This document shows, piece after piece, positions 42,464 through 50,461 of a stretch of 55,328 bases of DNA. The DNA comes from CAYWNA01 sp964459305 (GTDB lineage: Bacteria > Planctomycetota > Planctomycetia > Pirellulales > Pirellulaceae), in assembly GCA_964459305.1 (NCBI GenBank), contig CAYWNA010000067.1, positions 1-55,328 of the forward strand, in the 5' to 3' direction. Position numbers and translations under genes: made by a program. The notes beneath the pieces are model-generated. The model was not told where the DNA came from, made no database searches, and saw nothing but the letters and a program-made list of their open reading frames with translations. Position 1 is the first letter of the stretch. Each line of letters opens with the position of its first letter.

Positions 42464-43390
42464 ATGGCCGAGACACATCGAACAGAGGCCCGCAGTACGA
42501 GGCACTTCAGTCGGCGGGACGTGCTGCGTTGCGCGGCAACCGCGGGCACTGCATTCGTCGGAGCTGCCGGTCTCTGTTCGCGTGTGCATGCGGACGAACC
42601 GGCGAAAACGGTCGTCGCAAAGGGACGCCTCAATCACTCGATCGTGCACTGGTGTTTTGCGAAGTACTGGGACGTCGAGAAGACTTGCCAAATCGCGCGG
42701 CAATTGGGCTGCAAAAGCGTCGAGCTTGTCGAACCGAAGCATTGGCCGACGCTCAAGAAGTACGGTCTGGTGTGTGCGATTGCCGGCAGTCACTGGTTCG
42801 ACAAGGGAATGAATAATCCCAAGTACCACGAGATGTGTTTAGGCAAGATTCGCGACGCAGTTGATGTCTGCGCAGATTTTGGCTTTCCGAACGTGATCAC
42901 ATTCACGGGACTCGCCGAGGACATCCCACCTGACGAAGGCGTCCGGAACTGTGTTGCCGGGTACAAGAAAGTCATGGGCCACGCGGAGAAGAAGGGAGTC
43001 AACGTCTGTCTTGAAATACTGAATAGCCGGGTGCCTATCGAAATGGTCGGCGTGCCCGGTTATCAGGGCGACCATACGGACTATTGCATGGAGATTGTCA
43101 AGCAGGTGGGTTCGCCCCGTATGAAACTGTTGTTTGATATCTTCCACGTTCAGATCATGGACGGCGACATCATCGCGCGTATCCGACAGTACAAGGACTA
43201 CATTGGCCACTATCACACGGCTGGCAACCCGGGGCGCCATGAGCTGGACGATACGCAGGAGATCAACTACCGGCCGATCATGAAAGCCATCGCCGAAACA
43301 GGATTCACCGGCTATATCGGACACGAGTTCATTCCCACCCGCGATCCCATCGAGGGCCTGAGCGAGGCAGTCGCCGTGTGCGACGTGTGA
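42464..43390 (+). CDS. Tat-exported sugar isomerase/epimerase-like TIM barrel
   Basis: The product is about 308 residues with a Tat signal (SRRDVLRCAATAGTAFVGAAG) and an AP-endonuclease-2-type barrel. It is close to the hydroxypyruvate isomerase family, shown by VNVCLEILNSRV (metal-binding Glu), LLFDIFHVQIMDGD (Asp and His) and IGHYHTAGNPGRHELD. Such exported relatives probably act on keto-sugars or acids; the precise substrate is unknown. ATG at 42464 has better spacing from AAGGAG than the ATG six bases earlier. Confidence 0.9.
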   Translation: MAETHRTEARSTRHFSRRDVLRCAATAGTAFVGAAGLCSRVHADEPAKTVVAKGRLNHSIVHWCFAKYWDVEKTCQIARQLGCKSVELVEPKHWPTLKKYGLVCAIAGSHWFDKGMNNPKYHEMCLGKIRDAVDVCADFGFPNVITFTGLAEDIPPDEGVRNCVAGYKKVMGHAEKKGVNVCLEILNSRVPIEMVGVPGYQGDHTDYCMEIVKQVGSPRMKLLFDIFHVQIMDGDIIARIRQYKDYIGHYHTAGNPGRHELDDTQEINYRPIMKAIAETGFTGYIGHEFIPTRDPIEGLSEAVAVCDV

Positions 43391-43453
43391 AGAAGGGCCG
43401 TTGTCCGCGAAGGGGCCGCAAGCCGTGCCCCAGTCCGATACACCGCACGCGGT

Positions 43454-43603
43454 ATGATCAACGTCATTGCCTACGCAACAACCGTGCGCTATCTCTACCC
43501 TTCGTTGGGCCTGATCGCCGGAACGCTCGGAGCTTTCGCGGTTGCCGGATTGAGTGCTTCAGCAATGTACGCCTTGATGCCGGGAAAGAAACAATCAAGT
43601 TAA
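43454..43603 (+). CDS. possible small membrane protein
   Basis: A 49-residue frame contains one long hydrophobic segment (YPSLGLIAGTLGAFAVAGLS) and ends MPGKKQSS. No good ribosome site is visible and its stop codon touches the repeat element that follows. It may be a real small membrane protein, or a relic of a transporter helix. Confidence 0.3.
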   Translation: MINVIAYATTVRYLYPSLGLIAGTLGAFAVAGLSASAMYALMPGKKQSS

Positions 43604-43747
43604 GCACCGTTCGAGGAATAAGTGTCTCAAGACAGGAGAGTCTCGATTGTAGAGAAGTGGGATAGGCTTCCAGCCTGTCAGGTCAATCGGATGACAGGCT
43701 GGAAGCCTATCCCACGAAAACCGGACACTTATTCCTCGAAGGGTGCT
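43603..43747. repeat. nested inverted-repeat element, copy B
   Basis: Outer arms of 24 bases (43603-43626 and 43724-43747) pair with one mismatch. Inner arms of 24 bases (43657-43680 and 43692-43715) pair exactly. Spacers match those of the element at 6127-6273 read on the other strand, so the two are one element in opposite orientation. No reading frame is carried. Confidence 0.88.
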
Positions 43748-43768
43748 AAGCATCACAAGGAGCAACAA

Positions 43769-44788
43769 ATGAATCATCGCTTTCCCGTCGTGTCCGCATT
43801 CTGTCTATCGCCGCTGCTGCTTTGGACTGTAATCGGTAACACGGCGGTCGCGGGCGACCGCATCGAGTTTGAGACCCTCAAATCGCCGATTCTCCTTCGC
43901 GGCGACGAAACCACCGCCTATCGCGACCCTACCGCCATCTATCACGACGGCGTTTTCTATGTCTACTTCACGATGGTTCGAACGGAGGAAGCCGGCCGCA
44001 TCTACTCCTACACGGCCTTGAGCCGTTCAACGAATCTGCGCGACTGGTCGGAGCCGCGCATCATCACGCCCAAAGGTCAGACGCTGAACTATTCCAGCCC
44101 GGGCAATGTGATCCGGTACGGAAATGAATGGACTATGTGCCTGCAGACCTACCCGCGACCGGATTACCGGCGTGGCGGCGGAGTCCGATGGGCTGACCAG
44201 ACGGCTCGTATCTTCATCATGCGGAGCAAAGACCTGATCCAGTGGGGCGAGCCCGAATTGCTTCGCGTGAAAGGCCCGGATGTCGCGGTCCAGGACATGG
44301 GGCGCATGATCGATCCGTACTTGATCGAGGACAAGAACGAGCCAGGCAAGTGGTGGTGCTTCTACAAACAGAACGGCGTGAGCATGTCGTGGTCCGAAGA
44401 CCTGAGGAAATGGACCTATTTCGGACGGACCGGCAGCGGCGAAAACGTTTGCGTGCTCGTGGCGGGCGACGAATACATCCTGATCCACTCTCCAGGGAAC
44501 GGAATGGGCGTCAAACGGTCAAGCGACCTGAAAACTTGGCACGACGTGGGAGAGCCGATCACCCTTGGACAGAAGCATTGGCCATGGACAGAAACCCGAC
44601 TGACCGCCGGTTTCGTACTGGACCTGCAAGACGATCCACGCGTGGGAAGGTACCTCATGTTCTATCACGGCGGAGGCCCCGGCAAAAAGAAAACGCAGGA
44701 CAACGTCGATGCAAACTGCTCACTGGGCATCGCCTGGAGCGGCGACCTGAAAACCTGGAATTGGCCGGGCAAGAGGCCGTCGGCGTAG
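43769..44788 (+). CDS. secreted GH43-like five-bladed propeller protein
   Basis: The 339-residue protein has a signal peptide (residues about 1-28) and propeller blades of the GH43/GH32/GH68 superfamily. The first blade has AYRDPTAIYHDGVFYVYFT, where the Asp of RDP is the likely general base. Later blades have RSTNLRDWSEPRI and MRSKDLIQWGEPELL. The start is ATG at 43769 with AAGGAG. The frame extends 49 codons upstream, but that part is only the translation of the repeat element just before it. Confidence 0.88.
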   Translation: MNHRFPVVSAFCLSPLLLWTVIGNTAVAGDRIEFETLKSPILLRGDETTAYRDPTAIYHDGVFYVYFTMVRTEEAGRIYSYTALSRSTNLRDWSEPRIITPKGQTLNYSSPGNVIRYGNEWTMCLQTYPRPDYRRGGGVRWADQTARIFIMRSKDLIQWGEPELLRVKGPDVAVQDMGRMIDPYLIEDKNEPGKWWCFYKQNGVSMSWSEDLRKWTYFGRTGSGENVCVLVAGDEYILIHSPGNGMGVKRSSDLKTWHDVGEPITLGQKHWPWTETRLTAGFVLDLQDDPRVGRYLMFYHGGGPGKKKTQDNVDANCSLGIAWSGDLKTWNWPGKRPSA

Positions 44789-44864
44789 GGCAAGGGTGCA
44801 TTGTGTGCGAGGGAGAACCGAGGAAGATGCCAACTTGTATTGACTCAAAGCAAAACGCCGGGAA

Positions 44865-44894
44865 TTGGCGTTGTCGCCGATTTTGTTATATAAT
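44865..44894 (+). promoter_or_regulatory. promoter of the brnT/brnA-type pair
   Basis: TTGGCG (44865-44870) is followed after 18 bases by TATAAT (44889-44894), in an AT-rich patch that contrasts with the GC-rich surroundings. The brnT start is 22 bases after the -10 box, so the leader would be short, with AGGGAGG as ribosome site. Confidence 0.6.
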
Positions 44895-44915
44895 AAAATA
44901 TTAGGGAGGCGGCCT

Positions 44916-45182
44916 ATGGAGTTCCGATGGAATGAGTGGAACGAAGAGCACATCGCCAAACATGGCGTCTCTCCGGAAGAAGCCGTGTGGGTGATTGAAA
45001 CCGCCAAACGACCGTACCCGCTGGCGCGGGAAGATGACAAATGGCTTGTTTGGGGACGCGGCAGAGGTGGCCGCTGGTTGCAGGTGGTGTTCATTTTGTC
45101 GCCTGAGGACACGGTCTATGTGATCCACGCGAGACCGCTGACCGAGCGGGAAAAACACCGTGCGAGAAAGGGCCGAAGATGA
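44916..45182 (+). CDS. brnT: BrnT-family RNase toxin
   Basis: The 88-residue protein begins FRWNEWNEEHIAKHGVSPEEA, the standard opening of BrnT. Later come RPYPLAREDDKWLVWGRGRGGR and YVIHARPLTEREKHRARKG. BrnT toxins are ribonucleases with a RelE-like fold and are neutralised by BrnA. Start at 44916 because AGGGAGG precedes it; the frame is open for 17 codons upstream. It overlaps the next gene by four bases (ATGA). Confidence 0.92.
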   Translation: MEFRWNEWNEEHIAKHGVSPEEAVWVIETAKRPYPLAREDDKWLVWGRGRGGRWLQVVFILSPEDTVYVIHARPLTEREKHRARKGRR

Positions 45183-45532
45183 CTGCAGAGAGAAAAACGA
45201 ATCGACGGGCGGGGCGAAAGAAACAGAAGAAATCCCTGATGGCCATGGACGCCGCAGAGTTGGCGGAAGCAACCGCGGAGTTCGACGAGGAATTTGTCGC
45301 CGACTCTTTCGGCAAGCCGACCGAAAAACAGGAGGCCCGGCTGCAGCAGGCCAAACGCAAACGCGGCCGGCCAAAGATCGGAAAGGGCGTCCAGGTGATC
45401 TCGGTCAGTATTGAAAAGGGACTGCTGGGCAAGACGGATCGGCTGGCCAAGAAGCTCAAGGTAAAACGCGCTACGCTGATCTCTCGCGGTCTCCAAGCCA
45501 TCTTGGATGACGAAGTGGCGGTTGATGTCTAG
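45179..45532 (+). CDS. putative antitoxin with a C-terminal ribbon-helix-helix-like region
   Basis: The product is 117 residues. A basic, charged N-terminus (RKTNRRAGRKKQKK) is followed by an acidic helix (AELAEATAEFDEEF) and a C-terminal region resembling a ribbon-helix-helix or CopG domain (QVISVSIEKGLLGKTDRLAKK and beyond). The four-base overlap with the toxin gene supports a toxin-antitoxin pair. The N-terminal basic and acidic helices are longer than in classical BrnA of about 90 residues, so I leave the symbol blank. Confidence 0.8.
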   Translation: MTAERKTNRRAGRKKQKKSLMAMDAAELAEATAEFDEEFVADSFGKPTEKQEARLQQAKRKRGRPKIGKGVQVISVSIEKGLLGKTDRLAKKLKVKRATLISRGLQAILDDEVAVDV

Positions 45533-45623
45533 GTGCGGGCGGGGCCGATATAGGGGTTGGAGGCCCGGGGCGGCTGCAAGTGAATCCGAATGCGGCTTGC
45601 GGGCGGGCAGCGTTGTGTGACGG

Positions 45624-45989
45624 CTACGCACGGTAACTTGGACAGTGTGGGGCCGGATGCCCGACAAGTTTCCCACCACATGCGACGCATTCACCGCGTC
45701 GAACGCGTGCACGCGCAAAACGTTCAACTTTCTCGAAGGGCACGTGAAGAAGCACAAAAAACAGGATGACGGCGGCGAGAAGAACGTACGTGGAAACCGG
45801 CGCGTGTTTCCAGAGAAACACTGCCGCAACGACAGCCGCAACTTCCAATGCCGCGATCGCGTCGAAGCCCGCGCATGAATTGGACGAGAGAACCCAACGA
45901 GGTACATATCCGGGCTTTAGTTTTGACGCGCGATGTAGCAGGGATGGCTGCAGAATCATGGCCTTTTGGCGCGTGCAACTCGGGCTCAT
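45624..45989 (-). CDS. putative small membrane protein with a C-terminal zinc-ribbon-like motif
   Basis: An open frame of up to 121 residues has two membrane helices (about residues 45-85, centred on EVAAVVAAVFL and YVLLAAVILFFVLL). It ends with ARVRRGECVACGGKLVG, then HCPSY, a possible zinc ribbon. Composition fits a real protein. The N-terminal 40 residues are less convincing, so the start is uncertain. It fills most of a 590-base gap between the antitoxin and the beta-helix gene. Confidence 0.5.
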   Translation of the reverse strand: MSPSCTRQKAMILQPSLLHRASKLKPGYVPRWVLSSNSCAGFDAIAALEVAAVVAAVFLWKHAPVSTYVLLAAVILFFVLLHVPFEKVERFARARVRRGECVACGGKLVGHPAPHCPSYRA

Positions 45990-46119
45990 ACGACACGGTG
46001 TCTCAACGAAGGGAGCGGTGACCGTCGGGAGTATTCCCTATTCTACCGTCGAAAAAGTTGTTGGGACAGCCAGATATCGGTCTTGCCGGCGGGCCGATCA
46101 TGCCGCCGCTTTCGGCGGA

Positions 46120-47559
46120 TCACTTGCTTGTCCCGCTTTCCGCGCTCTCCGGGGCATCGCCCAATAGGTTATTCGTGATCATGTTGCCGGTGCCGCCGAC
46201 GACTTCCAACGGGACTGAGGTCGCCTCCGGGCGGTCGTCGCGGATCAGGCAGCCGGAAATGTGGCTGTGGGATACGTTCTTGAGCAGCAGTCCGCAGTTG
46301 TCGCAGTCGAGGATCGTGCAATTGGCGATATTGAATCGGCGACAGTTTTCCAGTAGCAGCCCTGCGGGCGAGTCGAGCACGCCGTTGATGTGCTGGCCCG
46401 TCAGCGTGCAATCCTGGCAGTTGCGGAAGACCAGCCCGCTGGGACTGTCGAATCCATAGTCGGGGTTGCGATCGAACAGGTTCGATCCGAGCACCATGTT
46501 CGAGCAGTCGTCCATGAGGATGTTGGTCGAGAACGCTCGATGAATCGAGTTGCCGGTGATCGTCACTCCGCGGGCATGGACCATGTGGATGTTGGTGTCC
46601 ACGTCGCTCATCAGGTTGTCCGAGATGGCCAGGTTGCCGACCTTGTGCGGCTGCTCGCGGCTGGTGCCGATGAAGCGGATGTTGGCTGATCCCTTCGGTG
46701 TTGGACTGTGCTGAATCGTGCAGCCGACGATAGCCCCTTCGCGGATCGAGCCGACCGATGTGTCAAACAGGATGTTGGCCGACGGAAGATCGTCTTCCTT
46801 GCCCGTGCTGGCTTCGATATCGCAACACGCGATCTGAAGATTGCGTATTTGGCTCTCTCGAACGACGATTCCGCCGCCCCCGTTGTAGCTGATATGGCAG
46901 TTGGCGATGTTGACCTGATGCAGATTGAGTTTGTCTAGAAATACGCCGATTCCGCGGTTGTTGTAGAGGTGGCATTCCGAGATGATCACATTGCGGTTGC
47001 GCTGGACCAGATGCACGCCGTGAAAAGCGTCGCGCACGACCAGCCGAGTGATCGTCAACTGCATGGTCCCGGCAGCCTCGACGCCATTGGCTTCGGGATG
47101 GTCGCCGACGATTTCCAGGCCGTCGATCATCGGCGTCCGCTGGCGCAGCCAGACGTCTTCCTTGACCGTCTTGGGACTGGCCGTTCCGCCGTGCGTGCCA
47201 ACGAATCTGACCGCCGGGCCCGGGCCGGCCATCACGATTCGTGCGGTGCCGTTGCCGACCAGCGAGGTGGGGCCAACCCGGTCCAATTCGATCACCAGCG
47301 GTTGGCTGATGCGATACACTCCTCGCGGGAAGCACACGTCGCCAATCTCTGCGTCAATGGCCTTCTGGATGGCGACCGTATCGTCGGCCTTTCCGTCGCC
47401 CACTGCGCCAAAGTCGCGAATCGTCTCCGAGGCCGGTGCCACGGCTGGCCGCCGCGAGTCGGCAACGGATGCCGGTTCGTCAGCGCGATCCGCACACGGC
47501 AGCCCCATGAGAATGGCCGCTGCCAACAGCATCAAACACAACCGATAAAGACGCGGCAT
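46120..47559 (-). CDS. secreted pectate-lyase-superfamily beta-helix protein
   Basis: The 479-residue protein has a signal peptide (residues about 1-25) and the pectate-lyase-3 opening TIRDFGAVGDGKADDTVAIQ with FPRGVYRISQPLVIE. The repeats of the beta-helix follow, with motifs such as NRNVIISECHLYNNRGIG and SNMVLGSNLFDRNPDYG. The lyase or hydrolase activity is not determined. AGGAGGG precedes the ATG. The next gene upstream is topB. Confidence 0.9.
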   Translation of the reverse strand: MPRLYRLCLMLLAAAILMGLPCADRADEPASVADSRRPAVAPASETIRDFGAVGDGKADDTVAIQKAIDAEIGDVCFPRGVYRISQPLVIELDRVGPTSLVGNGTARIVMAGPGPAVRFVGTHGGTASPKTVKEDVWLRQRTPMIDGLEIVGDHPEANGVEAAGTMQLTITRLVVRDAFHGVHLVQRNRNVIISECHLYNNRGIGVFLDKLNLHQVNIANCHISYNGGGGIVVRESQIRNLQIACCDIEASTGKEDDLPSANILFDTSVGSIREGAIVGCTIQHSPTPKGSANIRFIGTSREQPHKVGNLAISDNLMSDVDTNIHMVHARGVTITGNSIHRAFSTNILMDDCSNMVLGSNLFDRNPDYGFDSPSGLVFRNCQDCTLTGQHINGVLDSPAGLLLENCRRFNIANCTILDCDNCGLLLKNVSHSHISGCLIRDDRPEATSVPLEVVGGTGNMITNNLLGDAPESAESGTSK

Positions 47560-47583
47560 GAACGTACCCTCCTTTCAAACCTC

Positions 47584-49971
47584 TCAATCGAATTCGAATG
47601 TCACTTTGCCGTCAGCCAACTTCAGCCGGGCGTCGAACGCCTTGCCGGCTTTGGATTTGAAGCCGCGCAAGAGCGAAGTCTCGCCCTTCTGCATCAGAGT
47701 CTTGGCCGTCCGCGAGCTGATTCGTTTGCCAGCCATCGTTTTCCAAATGACGAATTGACAACCCTTTTTCCATGCGCTGCAACTGAAGGACTTTTTCTGT
47801 TCAACCACATCGGCTCCGCACAACGGACACGGCCCGAGCGCGGACGAGGCTTCACGGTCGGACTTCCCGCTGGTACCGGCGGCGCGTCGTTTGCCTTTCC
47901 ACGGCTTCCCCTTGCGCCTGCCGCCGGCCGATCGCTGACCTTCGCTGGGAATGGGTATTTCCGTGATGTGGCCCGAATCGGTCAGGCTTAGGATGACTTT
48001 GCCCGATTCGGCACTCTCCCGCGGTTCGAGCAGCGCGCGGTGTTGTACCAACGTGCGGATTTCTTCGATGCTGAACTCGTGGTCTTTGTACGTCGGCCAT
48101 AGCACGAACGAACAGCCGTCTCGCCAGCCGGAGCAACCGAAACCACGCTTGCCCTGGATCACCGGACGCCCGCACCGCGGACAGTCACCGAACGTGCTGC
48201 TGTCGACCGTTGGGGCGTGGGCTGATCCGACAATCTGGTTCGCGTAGGCCACAATCTCCTGTACAAACCGCTGCGAATCCAATCGGCCCGCTTCGATTTC
48301 TCGCAGCTTGGATTCCCACTGGCCGGTCAACTCGGGGGATTTCAGGTTGCCGTCACGGACCAAGGCGATCAGGTAGCGTCCGAAATCCGTGGCAGTCAGC
48401 GTTTTCTTGGTGCGGTTGACGTAGCTCCGCTTCAACAGCGTTTCGATGATCGCCGCACGCGTTGCCGGCGTCCCCAGTCCTTTTTCCTTCAATGCCTCGC
48501 GAAGCTGTTCGTCGTCGACCAATTTGCCGGCCGTCTCCATAGCACCCAGCAGCGTGTTTTCGGTGAACGGCCGCGGCGGTGAAGTCTCCCCGCGTTTGAC
48601 AAACGGCTTGTGTGAGCCGCTTTCGCCGGGCGTGAACGCGGGCAGTTCCTGTTGGTCTTCGTCTTTATCGTCTGCCGACTTCCGGGGATACAGCGCGGTC
48701 CATCCCGGATCGACGATGCGGATTCCCTTTGCCCGAAAACGCACACCGTTTGACGTGCCATGAACGGTCGTGATTTCCTTGACGCACGGCGGGTAGAGGA
48801 CGGCAATCAGCCGTGTGAGGATGGCGTCATAGATTTTCGCGTCGCGCGACGCCAACTGACCCGGCACACTGCCGGTTGGGATGATGGCGTGATGGTCGCC
48901 CACTTTCTTGTCGTTGACGATGCGGCCGGTGAACCGAAGTGACTGCAAATCCAGTTTGTCGATTTCGTTTTGTTTGACGGTCGCCAGCTTGCGCAAGATG
49001 CCCGGCACCTCTTTCTTGATATCGCTAGTCAAGTACCGCGAGTCGGTCCGCGGATAGGTGATCAGCTTTTTTTCGTACAGCGATTGGGCCGCTCGAAGCG
49101 TGTCGGCCGCAGAGAATCCGTAGCGGCGGTTCATATCCCGCTGGAGTTCGGTCAAATCGTAGAGCTGCGGTGGTTGGGACCGTTGCTCGTTGCGTTCGAC
49201 CTTCGCCACAACAAACACTTGGCCTTCGACGCGTGCCAGCAGTGACTTGGCGTCTTCTTCTTTTTGGAAGCGGTCCCCTGCATACTTGAACGTCGTGTCC
49301 CGGTAGCGGGTCATCAGTTCCCAAAACGGTTCCGGCTTGAACGTCCGGATTTCGTCGTCGCGTCGAACGATCATTGCCAGGATCGGTGTCTGCACTCGAC
49401 CGACACTCCATAGGATTCCGGCATCACGGTAGCGCACCGTATAGTAGCGCGTGCCGTTCATGCCGACGATCCAGTCGGCTTCACTACGGCATTTTGCAGC
49501 GGCGTACAGATTGTCGTACTCGCTGCCCGGCCGCAGGTTGCGGAAGGCGTTTCGGATGGCGGACTCCGTTAGTGAACTGAGCCAGAGCCGCCGGAACGGT
49601 TTGCGGGTGCATCCAGTCAGGGTCAAGATGTAGCGGAAGATCAGCTCGCCTTCGCGGCCGGCGTCCGTCGCGCAGATCAATTCCGCAGCACCGCGGAACA
49701 GCTTCTTGACAATCGAAAACTGCTTTTTGGACTCCTTGCCGCTAACCAGCTTCAACTCGAAGCGGTCGGGGACGAAGGGCAAGGGATCCAGTGACCATTT
49801 CTTGAGTGCCGGATCGTATTCGTCCGGTTCCTTCAAGGTGACCAGATGCCCCAGCGCCCAGGTGACTTGATATCCGCTGCCTTCGAAATAGCCCTCGCGG
49901 CGAGATCGGGCGCCCAAGAACGCGGCGATTTCTCGGGCAACGGACGGTTTCTCGCTGAGCACGACTTTCAT
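47584..49971 (-). CDS. topB: DNA topoisomerase III
   Basis: This is a 795-residue type IA topoisomerase. The Toprim domain is in residues 1-150 (VLSEKPSVAREIAAFLG, then ATDAGREGELIFRYIL). The active-site tyrosine is Tyr306 in LITYPRTDSRYLT, and SVGRVQTPILAMIV lies near 189-202. The C-terminal third carries two or more zinc-ribbon-like repeats, CPRCGRPVIQGKRGFGCSGW and CPLCGADVVEQKKSFSCSAW, before and after a Lys/Arg-rich linker. It overlaps the small gene upstream by four bases. TopB relaxes and decatenates DNA at replication forks; a chromosomal copy is normal in planctomycetes. Confidence 0.95.
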   Translation of the reverse strand: MKVVLSEKPSVAREIAAFLGARSRREGYFEGSGYQVTWALGHLVTLKEPDEYDPALKKWSLDPLPFVPDRFELKLVSGKESKKQFSIVKKLFRGAAELICATDAGREGELIFRYILTLTGCTRKPFRRLWLSSLTESAIRNAFRNLRPGSEYDNLYAAAKCRSEADWIVGMNGTRYYTVRYRDAGILWSVGRVQTPILAMIVRRDDEIRTFKPEPFWELMTRYRDTTFKYAGDRFQKEEDAKSLLARVEGQVFVVAKVERNEQRSQPPQLYDLTELQRDMNRRYGFSAADTLRAAQSLYEKKLITYPRTDSRYLTSDIKKEVPGILRKLATVKQNEIDKLDLQSLRFTGRIVNDKKVGDHHAIIPTGSVPGQLASRDAKIYDAILTRLIAVLYPPCVKEITTVHGTSNGVRFRAKGIRIVDPGWTALYPRKSADDKDEDQQELPAFTPGESGSHKPFVKRGETSPPRPFTENTLLGAMETAGKLVDDEQLREALKEKGLGTPATRAAIIETLLKRSYVNRTKKTLTATDFGRYLIALVRDGNLKSPELTGQWESKLREIEAGRLDSQRFVQEIVAYANQIVGSAHAPTVDSSTFGDCPRCGRPVIQGKRGFGCSGWRDGCSFVLWPTYKDHEFSIEEIRTLVQHRALLEPRESAESGKVILSLTDSGHITEIPIPSEGQRSAGGRRKGKPWKGKRRAAGTSGKSDREASSALGPCPLCGADVVEQKKSFSCSAWKKGCQFVIWKTMAGKRISSRTAKTLMQKGETSLLRGFKSKAGKAFDARLKLADGKVTFEFD

Positions 49972-50192
49972 GCGTCTTCTTCCCGGCGATCGCCGTTCTC
50001 ATCCGGCACCGGCTCGTTCGGTCGAACGCCGTATTTCCGTTGCCTCGCTCGCCCCCAGGGGCAAGCGCCGAACGTAAGCACCAACTCGATCGTCTGCAAG
50101 AACTTGGCAAGACGGTTGCCCTTCCTCGCACGGGTGCAGACCGGGCAACGGTGTTCGCAAAAATCGGGGTCCCAGCGATCCGAAGTAGCCAT
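49968..50192 (-). CDS. small cysteine-containing protein coupled to topB
   Basis: The 74-residue protein begins ATSDRWDPDFCEHRCPVCTRARKG, a possible zinc knuckle, and continues with a helical segment LAKFLQTIELVLTFGAC. Its stop codon overlaps the topB start (ATGA), so the two are translationally coupled. I do not recognise it. An accessory role for the topoisomerase is inferred from the overlap alone. Confidence 0.65.
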   Translation of the reverse strand: MATSDRWDPDFCEHRCPVCTRARKGNRLAKFLQTIELVLTFGACPWGRARQRKYGVRPNEPVPDENGDRREEDA

Positions 50193-50461
50193 AATCAAAG
50201 CCTCCAAACACGAGCGCAGGGTACGCTGTGCTCCATACCGAGTGCCAAGTCCTGCGGAGCCGCAAAGGTCTAGACTGTACAATTGAAGTTTTATGGTTTT
50301 CGCTCTCGTGCGACAACTGCCTCGCCATGGATGCAGCGGTTTTCGACCGTGTAACGAACCAAATAGGCGAGCCGAAAGACCAGACGGGTGTTGACTCGCA
50401 CTAATTAGCCGTGATCATCTATTCCGTGACGTAACCATTCCCCAGAACTTGCGAGGTACAA

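Noticed and set aside
43603..43747. Insertion sequence
   Set aside because: Terminal inverted repeats are present but there is no transposase or room for one; it was recorded as a miniature repeat element instead.
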